Made by a program: the position numbers and the translations under genes
In this document: positions 24,950 through 31,880 of the stretch, piece after piece
How positions within the stretch are numbered: the first letter of the stretch is position 1
Layout: each line of letters begins with the position of its first letter
Assembly (NCBI GenBank): GCA_021295695.1
Contig: JAGWBW010000031.1
Span: forward strand, 1-35,626
From: Candidatus Latescibacterota bacterium
GTDB lineage: Bacteria; Latescibacterota; UBA2968
DNA length: 35,626 nt
Reading direction: 5' to 3'
Notes under the pieces: model-generated
What the model was told of the DNA's origin: nothing
Database searches by the model: none
Seen by the model: the letters and a program-made list of their open reading frames with translations, nothing else

Positions 24950-26902
24950 ATGTCAAAAAAAATTATCGCCTACGGCATGGACGGATTCATCACTCCCATG
25001 ATGAAATACTTTGCCGACGAAGGCGTTATCCCAACTTTTAAACGCATGCTCGACGAAGGCGCAATCAACGAAACCTTTCCCTCCTTCCCGGTCTGGACAC
25101 CCACCAACTGGGCAACTCTCTCCACTGGCGCGCACACCGGCACACACAGCGTCTCGCGCTGGCGCGTCGAAGTAGGTCCTGACGAACGCGTCAACTCTTT
25201 TGACGGCCGCGCCAACAATGCCCAACGCCTGTGGAACGCCCTCGAGCGCGAAGGACTCAAAGGCGTTGCCCTGCACTATCCGGCAGCGCATCCATCGGGC
25301 GTGGAAAAAGGATATGTAATTGACGGATTTGGTCACCCCGGACACGCCAGCACCGACTATGAAATCGCCGCAGCACAGGCTTATACCACCGCCGAACACG
25401 TCGAAGAAATCGTACAAATGGACCACGACGGCACAGCCGTGCGCCGAAGACAGCGAAGCATAGAACCCATCCCAGCACTATCGCCTGCGAATGGCTGGAC
25501 CAATCTCCCACAAAGTGCTGCCCCACCCCTTGCCTCCGCCATTGCAATTCACGCGCGCCTCGGCGGCGACATCAACCGATTTCACCTGCTCGTCTTTGCC
25601 AGCACCAATAACGGATACGACACCCTGCGCGTCTGCCGATCCCAGAATGGCAACGATCACATCGCCGAAGCCAGCACGGGATCGTGGAGCAACTGGGCCA
25701 TCGAACCCTTCTGTATTGAAAGCCGCGAACAACGCGCCTCTGTGCGTTTCAAACTCCTCGAACTCGAACCCGATGGCTCCCATCTCAAGCTCTACCGCTC
25801 TCAGATCACATATAGCGATGGCTTCACATATCCAGATGACCTCTCCGACGAAATCATCCAGCGATTTGGTCCCTATCAAGAACACGCCTCCATGACCCCC
25901 TACACGTCTGGCATGACCGACTTTGACACCGCCCTTGAAGAATGCGAATATCAGGGCCTCTGGTTTGCCGACGTAGCCAACTATATGCTCCACGAAAAAG
26001 ATGCCAGTTTTTTTATCTGTCACTGGCATCTCTACGACTACATCAACCACATCCACCTCGACGGCGTCGATCCGGTTTGCCCGGCTTACGACCCCGACAA
26101 AGCCGACGATATCATGCACCTCTTCCGCAAAGCCTATATTGTTGGCGACAAAATTTTAAAACGCATGTGGGACGCCGCCGATGACACCACTTATGTCGGC
26201 GTGCTTTCCGATCACGGTGCTTCGCCAGATGTGCGCATCGCCAATATCCGAAAATTCCTGCACGACAGTGGATTCACCGTTCTAAAAGAAGACGCCAGCG
26301 ACGGCGTCGAGCGCGATGAAGTCCTCGAAAGAGAGGTCGACTTTGAAAAAACCCGCGCCTACCTCAAAGACGACAAGGGATTCGACATCTGGATCAACGC
26401 CGAACCCGGTCCCAAATTCGACGAAATCGAACGCGATGTCCTCCTCGCCCTTCGCACCTGGGTCGATGAAGAAATCGGTCGCAATGTCGTTGCCATCGCC
26501 CTGCCCAGGCGCGACGCGTACATACTCGGGCAATGGGGCGACCAGTGCGGCGACGTCATCTTCGCCTGGGATCACGGGTTCGTCAGCGGATACTACGGCC
26601 AGTGGAAAGGCATTGTGGGTGGCGGTTGCGTAGGCGCGCCAGAAGTCTTCGGCGCACACCACGGCGGCTTTATCCCCACGCGCAGCGACATCTCATCGAG
26701 CTTTGGTTCTTTTTTTCTCTCAGGTCCTGGTATCAAACAAGGCTACGAGCGTCCCACCGACAAACTCGGCTACATCCACGCCGCCGACGTCGTTCCCACG
26801 CTTTGTCACATCTTCGGCATCGCCCCACCCGACCAGAGCCAGGGCGCGGTTGCCTATGATATTCTCGAAGGGCATGAGATGGTGCGGGAACGACCTGAAT
26901 AA
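24950..26902 (+). CDS. Alkaline phosphatase-fold phosphodiesterase / nucleotide pyrophosphatase-like protein
   Basis: A 650-residue enzyme of the type I phosphodiesterase group. IIAYGMDGF supplies the first metal Asp, and FPVWTPTNWATLSTG holds the Thr nucleophile region. HWHLYDYINHIHLDG gives an Asp/His pair and VGVLSDHGASP the second metal Asp-His. GAHHGGFIPTRSD and DVVPTLCHIFGIAPP complete the fold. It would hydrolyse phosphate mono- or diesters; substrate is unknown. ATG 24950 with AAGGA upstream is chosen because the protein family begins at the first strand. An upstream ATG (24836, with GGAAGGAAA before it) would add 38 residues resembling a membrane anchor or signal peptide but reads through a terminator, so it is less likely yet not excluded. 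GC-rich codon use matches the chromosome rather than the AT-rich cassettes around it. Confidence 0.82.
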   Translation: MSKKIIAYGMDGFITPMMKYFADEGVIPTFKRMLDEGAINETFPSFPVWTPTNWATLSTGAHTGTHSVSRWRVEVGPDERVNSFDGRANNAQRLWNALEREGLKGVALHYPAAHPSGVEKGYVIDGFGHPGHASTDYEIAAAQAYTTAEHVEEIVQMDHDGTAVRRRQRSIEPIPALSPANGWTNLPQSAAPPLASAIAIHARLGGDINRFHLLVFASTNNGYDTLRVCRSQNGNDHIAEASTGSWSNWAIEPFCIESREQRASVRFKLLELEPDGSHLKLYRSQITYSDGFTYPDDLSDEIIQRFGPYQEHASMTPYTSGMTDFDTALEECEYQGLWFADVANYMLHEKDASFFICHWHLYDYINHIHLDGVDPVCPAYDPDKADDIMHLFRKAYIVGDKILKRMWDAADDTTYVGVLSDHGASPDVRIANIRKFLHDSGFTVLKEDASDGVERDEVLEREVDFEKTRAYLKDDKGFDIWINAEPGPKFDEIERDVLLALRTWVDEEIGRNVVAIALPRRDAYILGQWGDQCGDVIFAWDHGFVSGYYGQWKGIVGGGCVGAPEVFGAHHGGFIPTRSDISSSFGSFFLSGPGIKQGYERPTDKLGYIHAADVVPTLCHIFGIAPPDQSQGAVAYDILEGHEMVRERPE

Positions 26903-26930
26903 AGAAAATATGACACGACAATTTGCCCTT
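26902..26930. repeat. Start-region repeat M, copy 1
   Basis: 29 bases spanning the ribosome-binding site and first codons of the lipoprotein gene; 26 of 29 positions match copy 2 at 28950-28978. After these bases the two genes are unrelated. Confidence 0.6.
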
Positions 26931-27653
26931 GTTCTTATCGCCTGCCTGACGATTACATCCTGTACCTCCATGCAGGGCGCAACCGAGGCTGAGTTCAGCT
27001 TTACTTTTCAAAGCGATGCCGAAGGCTGGACAGCCGGATTTGCCGATCTTCCCGCCGACTTCGAGCCATTGATCTACGAACTCGACTCTGGTTATCGCCC
27101 TCTGCCATCAGGTCTCGACGGCAATGGTCTCTATATACAAGGACATAATCGCAGCGATGACCTTTTCATGTTTTTCAAGAGGCGGATTGACGGGCTTAAG
27201 ACAGATGCGACCTACGAGATATTCGCGTCCCTCGACCTGGCGACCAATGTCCCGTCCAACACCTTTGGCATCGGTGGCTCTCCTGGCGAGAGCGTGTACG
27301 TAAAAGCAGGCGCATCTACCGTTGAACCCGTAGCAGAGGGGGAAAACCTCAGACTGAACATCGACAAAGGAAACCAGTCCAACGGCGGTGAGTCAATGGT
27401 CGTTATAGGAAATGTCGCCCATCCCGAGGTTAGCGGCGAAGAGTTTCGGATCAAGTCTCTTGACAACGCCGACAATCCAGTGAATGTCACCACTGACAGC
27501 CAGGGCGTGCTCTGGCTGATCGTCGGCACCGACTCTGGCTTTGAGGGACTGAGCACTTTCTACTACGCCCGCATTGCCTACACACTCAAAGTCGTGGAAT
27601 CCCCTAACTCGGAGGCTTCACTTCTCGGACCGAGTAACCGGAGTGTGGATTAG
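26910..27653 (+). CDS. Hypothetical lipoprotein
   Basis: A 247-residue protein with a lipoprotein signal: a short charged start, a hydrophobic core (FALVLIACL) and the lipobox ITSC, giving lipidation of Cys18. The mature part looks like an all-beta domain: it opens with EFSFTFQSDAEGWTAGFADLP, contains YEIFASLDLATNVPS and ends with STFYYARIAYTLKVVE. This resembles carbohydrate-binding or discoidin-like beta sandwiches, but I cannot assign a family. It begins seven bases after the phosphodiesterase gene, so it may be co-expressed. Its first 29 bases around the start are nearly identical to those of the small gene at 28958 although the proteins differ thereafter. Predicted membrane-anchored, periplasm-facing or surface-exposed. 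Confidence 0.8.
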   Translation: MTRQFALVLIACLTITSCTSMQGATEAEFSFTFQSDAEGWTAGFADLPADFEPLIYELDSGYRPLPSGLDGNGLYIQGHNRSDDLFMFFKRRIDGLKTDATYEIFASLDLATNVPSNTFGIGGSPGESVYVKAGASTVEPVAEGENLRLNIDKGNQSNGGESMVVIGNVAHPEVSGEEFRIKSLDNADNPVNVTTDSQGVLWLIVGTDSGFEGLSTFYYARIAYTLKVVESPNSEASLLGPSNRSVD

Positions 27654-27675
27654 GAATCCACAACCCCTTATGATC

Positions 27676-27702
27676 GAGGTTCAGAATGAAAACAGGATGT
27701 GC
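27676..27702. repeat. Start-region repeat K, copy 1 (gene-start fragment)
   Basis: GAGGTTCAGA followed by ATGAAAACAGGATGTGC; 25 of 27 positions match the ribosome-binding site and first codons of the YgiT-type gene at 28662-28688. Here the frame stops after the codon for Ala (TAA), so this is a fragment, not a gene. Confidence 0.65.
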
Positions 27703-27790
27703 ATAATTTATTTGTTGTAATGCAACAGCTTATAAAGCTTTTTTTAACTTTTCATGCGTGTGGCTGCGCCATGCCTGCGGCGTGCGGCGA

Positions 27791-27822
27791 CTTACTTTTT
27801 TTCTGCAGCAAAAAAAAGTAAG
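27791..27822. repeat. 12-bp perfect hairpin with T7/A7 arms
   Basis: Left arm 27791-27802, loop CTGCAGCA, right arm 27811-27822. Similar CTTAC-T-run / A-run-GTAAG palindromes are, from memory, found as dispersed repeats in several bacterial genomes. On either strand the arm includes a T-run, so it could also terminate transcription. Confidence 0.6.
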
Positions 27823-27860
27823 CGAGCGGGGTACAACTGACCGTTTCTCAGGTCAGTTCA
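27822..27860. repeat. Hairpin repeat R, copy 1
   Basis: 39-base unit starting GCGAGCGGGGTACAACTGAC. AACTGACC (27835-27842) pairs with GGTCAGTT (27851-27858) across an eight-base loop. 36 of 39 bases match copy 2, which begins 76 bases later. Confidence 0.75.
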
Positions 27861-27897
27861 AAAATGCCGCTCTCAAACGCCGAGGGGCTGGCACAGC

Positions 27898-27936
27898 GCG
27901 AGCGGGGTACAACTGGCCGTCTCTCAGGCCAGTTCA
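27898..27936. repeat. Hairpin repeat R, copy 2
   Basis: Same 39-base unit with AACTGGCC (27911-27918) pairing with GGCCAGTT (27927-27934). Compared with copy 1 an A-T pair has become G-C through two matched changes, so pairing is preserved; the third difference is in the loop. Confidence 0.75.
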
Positions 27937-28099
27937 ACCGTTTTTGTGGTAATACGACATGCCGTGGCCTGCACAGATGGGATACCATAAAAATGTCCGC
28001 TGCGAAACGGACTCACGCGCTGTGCGTGATAGCTTGAGGCGATAAAGATGCTGATGGCTTATTCTTCTCATTTATGCACATTCCCGAAAAAAGAATGAT

Positions 28100-28663
28100 A
28101 TGCTTGATATTCACAACCTTATGGCGGACCTATCCCAACACCGCCCGATATTCCATTCAGAAGCGGATTTCCAGCACGCTCTCGTTCAGCAGATTCGCAA
28201 GGCGATGCCAAATAGTGAGCCTCACTTGGAGCATTACATGAAAAATATGCGTCTGGACATCTATCTTCCGACTGAGAGAATTGCAATGGAGTTAAAGTGC
28301 CGACTCAGTCATCGAGGAGTGCGTGTAGGGCGATACGATTTCCTTAAAGACATCCAAAAGCTTGAACGGGTGGTGAGAGAAGGGAAAGCCGAGTCAGGAT
28401 TTGCAGTTCTACTGACAAATGTTCATCGCTTCTGGTGTCCACCTCAGAGGGGGTGGGAAACTACCAGCGATGCCGCCTTTCGCCTTCATGAAGGCAGGCC
28501 GGTAACGGGCGCGCTGACTTGGGCAGATTGGGCTAAGCCAATAAAGGACAGGAAAAAGCCGATTTGTCTAAAAAGTTCTTATCGCTTACAGTGGCGGGAT
28601 TACTCAAGTCTCGGAACGGACAAGAACCAACAGTTCCGATATCTCTCAGTCTCGGTTAAATGA
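28100..28663 (+). CDS. PD-(D/E)XK-like nuclease domain protein
   Basis: A 187-residue protein. FHSEADFQHALVQQIR near the N-terminus and the core NMRLDIYLPTERIAMELKCR give the pattern D-x(n)-E-x-K (Asp in RLDIYL, Glu and Lys in MELKC) of restriction-endonuclease-like folds, with an upstream Glu/Asp helix. RYDFLKDIQKLERVV follows as the next conserved-looking helix. Such proteins cut DNA or act in defence, repair or mobile elements; target and partner are unknown. There is no good ribosome-binding site before ATG 28100; ATG 28121 is an alternative start. A structured non-coding element lies immediately upstream and a YgiT-type gene starts eight bases after its stop. Base composition is AT-richer than the core genes. 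Confidence 0.72.
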   Translation: MLDIHNLMADLSQHRPIFHSEADFQHALVQQIRKAMPNSEPHLEHYMKNMRLDIYLPTERIAMELKCRLSHRGVRVGRYDFLKDIQKLERVVREGKAESGFAVLLTNVHRFWCPPQRGWETTSDAAFRLHEGRPVTGALTWADWAKPIKDRKKPICLKSSYRLQWRDYSSLGTDKNQQFRYLSVSVK

Positions 28664-28671
28664 GGTCCATA

Positions 28672-28932
28672 ATGAAAACAGGATGTGCTTTTTGTGGTCA
28701 TAAAGAACTCCGGTCTTGCCAAACACAATATATTTACCGGTACGATGGCAAATTCCTTATTGTGGATGATGTGCCCTGTCTCCAGTGCGTGTATTGCGGC
28801 GAGCAATATTTTGAAGGCCAGGTATTGCGAGATATTGAAAAACGATTCAACGAACTTCATGTTCAGGGTCAAAAAGCAAGCACAGAAGTTCAGATTCCCG
28901 TAGAACACTTCACGGACCTTTGCCAGGCCTAA
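28672..28932 (+). CDS. YgiT-type zinc finger protein
   Basis: An 86-residue protein with two CxxC pairs, CAFCGH near the start and CVYCGEQYFEG about 35 residues later (preceded by another Cys in PCLQC). This is the pattern of the YgiT/MqsA N-terminal zinc finger, found in antitoxins and related small proteins. The DNA-binding helix-turn-helix half of MqsA is absent. ATG 28672 is chosen because GAGG lies upstream at the right distance; ATG 28660 would overlap the nuclease stop. A toxin partner of the usual MqsR or DUF4258 type is not seen; the PD-(D/E)XK gene just upstream occupies the place where one would be expected. A copy of its start region occurs at 27676-27702. Confidence 0.82.
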   Translation: MKTGCAFCGHKELRSCQTQYIYRYDGKFLIVDDVPCLQCVYCGEQYFEGQVLRDIEKRFNELHVQGQKASTEVQIPVEHFTDLCQA

Positions 28933-28949
28933 GTGGTCGGCAGCAAAAA

Positions 28950-28978
28950 AAGAGAACATGACACAACAATTTGCCCTC
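28950..28978. repeat. Start-region repeat M, copy 2
   Basis: AAAGAGAAC followed by ATGACACAACAATTTGCCCT; 26 of 29 bases match 26902-26930. Confidence 0.6.
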
Positions 28979-29182
28979 TGCATCAATAACGAGGGATACG
29001 AGGCGTCTCTTGAAGTGGGTAAGGTTTATCGCATCATTCCTGATGAAGAAGCCTCTGCTCATGGCTATATTCGCATCATTGATGAAAGCGGTGAAGATTA
29101 TGCTTTTGATGACGGTCGCTTTCATCGTGTTGACCTGCCCGATGCTGTTGGTGAGATGTTGTCATCTGCACAGCAGGTATAG
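28958..29182 (+). CDS. Small conserved-type hypothetical protein
   Basis: A 74-residue acidic protein. Segments such as GYEASLEVGKVYRIIPD and GYIRIIDESGEDYAFD read like a small beta-barrel, and the C-terminus FHRVDLPDAVGEML is helical. I recall similar small proteins in other bacteria without assigned function, so it is probably a real gene. The ribosome-binding region is AAAAGAGAAC before ATG 28958, and its start region nearly repeats that of the lipoprotein gene at 26910. It lies 25 bases after the YgiT-type gene in the same orientation and is followed by a hairpin terminator. Confidence 0.7.
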   Translation: MTQQFALCINNEGYEASLEVGKVYRIIPDEEASAHGYIRIIDESGEDYAFDDGRFHRVDLPDAVGEMLSSAQQV

Positions 29183-29203
29183 TTCATACAATCATAAGAC
29201 AAA

Positions 29204-29234
29204 AAGGGCGTGCGATGTCAAATCACACGCCCTT
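29204..29234. terminator. Terminator between convergent small genes
   Basis: Nine-pair stem AAGGGCGTG / CACGCCCTT with an extra inner GAT/ATC pairing. On the minus strand it is followed by TTTTTGTC, making it a good terminator for the gene at 29264; on the plus strand there is no T-run. Confidence 0.72.
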
Positions 29235-29263
29235 GTGTATTGAAATAGAACTGTCTCTTAAGA

Positions 29264-29470
29264 TCATGACGCCCACTTGAGCTTTTTCTTTGTCTGGACG
29301 CAATCTCTGAGATACAGATTGATCAGGCTCTGGTATGGAATACCCGTTTCGTCTGCCAAATCCTTAAAATACGCAATCACATCCGTCCCCAAACGAAGTG
29401 TAACCTGCTTCGTAAGATGTTTTGCATAGGGATTCTTGATGGATTTAGAAAAGTCGTATTCTATTTTCAT
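29264..29470 (-). CDS. BrnA/CopG-like antitoxin family protein
   Basis: A 68-residue protein beginning MKIEYDFSKSIKNPY, then KQVTLRLGTDVIAYFKDLADETGIPYQSLINLYLRDC. The beta strand followed by two helices is the ribbon-helix-helix fold of BrnA/CopG-type antitoxins and small repressors. Such proteins dimerise, bind operator DNA and often neutralise a toxin. No BrnT-like toxin is found on either side, so it looks orphaned. In-frame alternatives are ATG 29473 and GTG 29482; the family start MKIEYDF argues for 29470. It ends at the terminator hairpin at 29204-29234. Confidence 0.78.
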   Translation of the reverse strand: MKIEYDFSKSIKNPYAKHLTKQVTLRLGTDVIAYFKDLADETGIPYQSLINLYLRDCVQTKKKLKWAS

Positions 29471-29580
29471 CATATGTAACACACAGCCTCATCGGATATC
29501 TCAACCCCGATCTCTTTTCCAAAGCCGCATCAAATACGTATGACACTCTTCGACTCTCTTAGAGATTCGGCATCTCGAAA

Positions 29581-29754
29581 TTACTCACTTTTGGTTTCTG
29601 GCAACTTGTAATCCGTTTTTTCCATTCGGTCACGACCGCGGATCAGAGCACCATAGATATTGTCGATAAATTTATTCTTTTTTGCTTCAATCCTATCCCG
29701 CCCCCTGATTAATTGCTCTCCTAACGAGGTGGTTGCAGTGCGTCTAGAAGCCAT
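29581..29754 (-). CDS. 57-residue protein with duplicated LIRGRDR motif
   Basis: A short frame with a strong ribosome-binding site (AAAGGAGACAAG before ATG 29754). The product has LGEQLIRGRDRIEAKKNKF and then IYGALIRGRDRMEKTDYK: two similar basic helices about 21 residues apart, overall highly charged. I do not recognise a family. It lies 50 bases downstream of the GAF membrane protein on the same strand, so it could be co-transcribed with it, and 98-110 bases ahead of the antitoxin-like gene. The internal duplication and good start signal favour a real gene, perhaps an RNA- or DNA-binding or regulatory peptide. Confidence 0.6.
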   Translation of the reverse strand: MASRRTATTSLGEQLIRGRDRIEAKKNKFIDNIYGALIRGRDRMEKTDYKLPETKSE

Positions 29755-29804
29755 CTTGTCTCCTTTCCTTAATGTGGCCTTAATACAACAATAGGATACG
29801 GTAT

Positions 29805-30620
29805 TTAATTTTGGGCGTCAAGTTTGTTTTCCAAATCCAAAGCGTATTCCTCTAATTCCAACTTGTAATTGAATAACTGAATCACAAGTGCCAGAGTATC
29901 TGCCGCGGCCTGGACCAGTAATTTTATTTCTTCTGGCTTAAAAGCGTTCTTATCCTCACAATCGATATTCACAACGCCTGATGTAATTCCATTTACTTGA
30001 TAAGGACAAGAAATTACACTTTTGTAAGAAACCATTTCCTTACCTGGCACAGTTAGAAAATCGGGATGCCCTTCTATATCATTAACAATTTCGACTTGCA
30101 GTTCGGAAAAAGCCCTACCGGCTACTCCATAACCTATAGGAATTTCTGTAATTGGATTCCTGGTTCGCCTATCTGGAGGCGTATTTGACGACCAAAGTAT
30201 AGAGATGAGCTTTCCAGAATTTGCTGGATACTCCGCCATAAGATTTGCATAGCATGGGATGCCAATGATTCGGGTAAACAGATTTGCTGATACATCCAAA
30301 ACCTTACTTGCAGAAGCCACCAAAAGAGTTTCATGGATCTCTGGCTCACGATAGCTCGCAACCAATGTCTCCGAGATGAGAATATCTCGAAGGTCATGAG
30401 GTAATTGATGAACGTGCCTGAATGCAGAGAGTAATCGTCTATAAGCCTGTCGCTCTCTCAGAAAACGAAACGCCAAATACCCCAATACTCCAAGACTGCA
30501 TCCAAGCACCAGATAGCTTGCCACCACCCAATGGTCAAGCAACAAAGATAGAAAAGACGCAATCCCACAAACGATACCCAACCAGAATCCAACCTCGTTT
30601 CTCAGTGATCTTTCATCCAT
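29805..30620 (-). CDS. Membrane-anchored GAF-domain protein
   Basis: A 271-residue protein with two N-terminal transmembrane segments (about residues 10-28, FWLGIVCGIASFLSLLL, and 33-52, VASYLVLGCSLGVLGYLAF), a linker helix, then a GAF domain from about residue 95 to 250. GAF features include LFTRIIGIPCYANLM, IPIGYGVAGRAF, KSVISCPYQVNGITSGVVNID and FKPEEIKLLVQAAADTLAL. A short coiled coil ends the protein. GAF domains bind small ligands or sense redox state; no output domain is attached, so signalling must go to another protein. AGGGG precedes the ATG. The downstream 57-residue gene may be in the same unit. No close functional assignment possible. Confidence 0.8.
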   Translation of the reverse strand: MDERSLRNEVGFWLGIVCGIASFLSLLLDHWVVASYLVLGCSLGVLGYLAFRFLRERQAYRRLLSAFRHVHQLPHDLRDILISETLVASYREPEIHETLLVASASKVLDVSANLFTRIIGIPCYANLMAEYPANSGKLISILWSSNTPPDRRTRNPITEIPIGYGVAGRAFSELQVEIVNDIEGHPDFLTVPGKEMVSYKSVISCPYQVNGITSGVVNIDCEDKNAFKPEEIKLLVQAAADTLALVIQLFNYKLELEEYALDLENKLDAQN

Positions 30621-30651
30621 TCAACCCCTCGCTGTAAAGTCATCCGCTACG

Positions 30652-30888
30652 CTATAATTTATCATATTCTTCCGGCTCTACATCCGGCACATTTGCCAAA
30701 ACAGCTTCAAACTTCTGGCGGCTACCTCGCTTAACACGCTCTTCCAGATACTCAACCGTCGCCAGAGCCGACATCTTCTCCGCTATAGCCAGGGTGATAA
30801 ACTGATTCATAGAAATCCCCTCCACCGCCGCCATTTGCTTGATCCGCTTATGCAGTGAGTCGGGCAATCGAATGCTCAACGTTCTCAT
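30652..30888 (-). CDS. Ribbon-helix-helix (HicB/Arc-type) protein
   Basis: A 78-residue protein: RTLSIRLPDSLHKRIKQMAAVEG gives the DNA-binding strand and first helix, ISMNQFITLAIAEKMSAL the second helix. A charged C-terminal tail ends in EPEEYDKL. This is the pattern of HicB C-terminal, Arc or CopG-type regulators, commonly antitoxins. The N-terminal HicB ligand-like domain is absent and no HicA or other toxin gene lies next to it, so it may be an orphan antitoxin or a stand-alone repressor. It is 31 bases upstream of the GAF protein gene in the same direction and might regulate it. Confidence 0.8.
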   Translation of the reverse strand: MRTLSIRLPDSLHKRIKQMAAVEGISMNQFITLAIAEKMSALATVEYLEERVKRGSRQKFEAVLANVPDVEPEEYDKL

Positions 30889-30988
30889 GATAAAGCTCTA
30901 TCCTTAATTTATACATAATACCAAACATCTTGGCAATAGGCAGAACTCACTCCTCCCTCAACGAGAGAAACGAAGCAGCCCTATCACA

Positions 30989-31750
30989 TCACCGACAACA
31001 GCGAAACCCGATCGCCTTGCCCTGCCATACGGGACTCAGGCGTCCGCGCTCTTGCACCCGCACGGCTGGCGCACCATTTACCCAACTGCCGCCGCGCATC
31101 ACGCGCAAGCTCCCACTTTCTGGTCCCTGGGGATTTTCCCGCGGACTATTGCGATAATACGCCACGCGATACCAATCCGCCACCCACTCCCACACATTGC
31201 CCGACAAATCCGACACCTCAAAAGGACTCATACCATTGGGAAAACTACCCACAGTCGCGGGCTTGCCCACATGCCCATTAAAATTTAACCGCGTCGGATC
31301 GGGCTCCTCATTGCCCCAGGGATAAATACGCCCATCGCCGCCCGCGGCCTTTTCCCACTCCGCCTCGGAACACAACCGCTTGCCTGCCCACGCGCAAAAA
31401 TCCTGTGCATCAAACCAGGTCACACCAACAACCGGTTGCCGCGCAGCATTAAACCCCACGGAATCGGCACAAGCGGCAGGATCGCGTCCCGTTGTCGCAA
31501 CAAATAACCTGTAATCCGCGTTCACTACCTCAAAGCGATCAATCCAGAAAGCATCCAAAAACACCACATGCGCGGGACCTTCATCCCGTCCATATTCATT
31601 GGTACCCATCACAAATTCGCCCGCTGGAATTTGAACCATCTCCTCAACCAACTCACCCTCTGATCCGGGCTGAACGGGATAATCATCGCCACAATTAGCT
31701 ATCAACCCCATCCCAATGAGCACGCACAAAAATTTGAGAATATCGTCCAT
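30989..31750 (-). CDS. SUMF1/FGE-like domain lipoprotein (not a formylglycine-generating enzyme)
   Basis: A 253-residue protein with a lipoprotein signal (hydrophobic LCVLIGMGLIAN, lipobox Cys20). The SUMF1-type fold is evident from VQIPAGEFVMGTNEYGRDEGP, PVVGVTWFDAQDFCAWAG, LCSEAEWEKAAGG, YPWGNEEPDP, DLSGNVWEWVADWY and VMRGGSWVNG. True formylglycine-generating enzymes carry two active Cys shortly after the RGGS motif; here the region reads RGGSWVNGAPAVRVQ with no Cys, so it should not mature sulfatases. Such proteins often act as binding modules or in other modification systems. TTAGGAGG precedes the ATG. It is one of the few genes in the window that could be mistaken for sulfatase maturation machinery. 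Confidence 0.88.
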   Translation of the reverse strand: MDDILKFLCVLIGMGLIANCGDDYPVQPGSEGELVEEMVQIPAGEFVMGTNEYGRDEGPAHVVFLDAFWIDRFEVVNADYRLFVATTGRDPAACADSVGFNAARQPVVGVTWFDAQDFCAWAGKRLCSEAEWEKAAGGDGRIYPWGNEEPDPTRLNFNGHVGKPATVGSFPNGMSPFEVSDLSGNVWEWVADWYRVAYYRNSPRENPQGPESGSLRVMRGGSWVNGAPAVRVQERGRLSPVWQGKAIGFRCCR

Positions 31751-31880
31751 CGTAGCCTCCTAAATGACACCGCTAAAACAGCGGCATCCGAAAGAGGTTG
31801 TTTATCCTTAATATCGCATGTATTTTTGCAATCTACAACCTGGATAGCAAAACAAACTGAATTACTACGTTGGAGAAACC

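Larger units (their letters stand above)
27697..28082. other. Structured non-coding element, about 385 bases
   Basis: The only gene-free stretch over 300 bases in the window (27654-28099). It contains, in order: a weak AGCTT/AAGCT hairpin with a T-run (27727-27745); a perfect 12-pair hairpin CTTACTTTTTTT / AAAAAAAGTAAG (27791-27822); two 39-base direct repeats each carrying an eight-pair hairpin (27822-27860, 27898-27936); and GTCCG / CGGAC (27995-28012) and TCACGC / GCGTGA (28013-28029) hairpins. It is bounded by the exact inverted repeat ATGTGCATAA / TTATGCACAT (27698-27707, 28072-28081). No coding potential beyond spurious short frames. Could be a non-coding RNA, a MITE-like element or a cluster of palindromic repeats. 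Confidence 0.6.

Noticed and set aside
27822-27936. CRISPR array
   Set aside because: Only two repeat copies with a single 37-base spacing, each with an internal hairpin, and no cas genes.
27698-28081. Insertion sequence with transposase
   Set aside because: There is a short inverted repeat at the ends but no transposase frame and no visible target duplication; at most a MITE-like element.
27697-28082. Retron-type msr/msd RNA
   Set aside because: The hairpins and flanking inverted repeat are suggestive, but no reverse transcriptase gene lies within the window.
29483-29580. BrnT-like toxin upstream of the antitoxin-like gene
   Set aside because: No frame in these 98 bases is long enough or resembles a toxin.
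30989-31750. Formylglycine-generating enzyme for the sulfatases
   Set aside because: The two catalytic Cys positions after RGGS are occupied by other residues.
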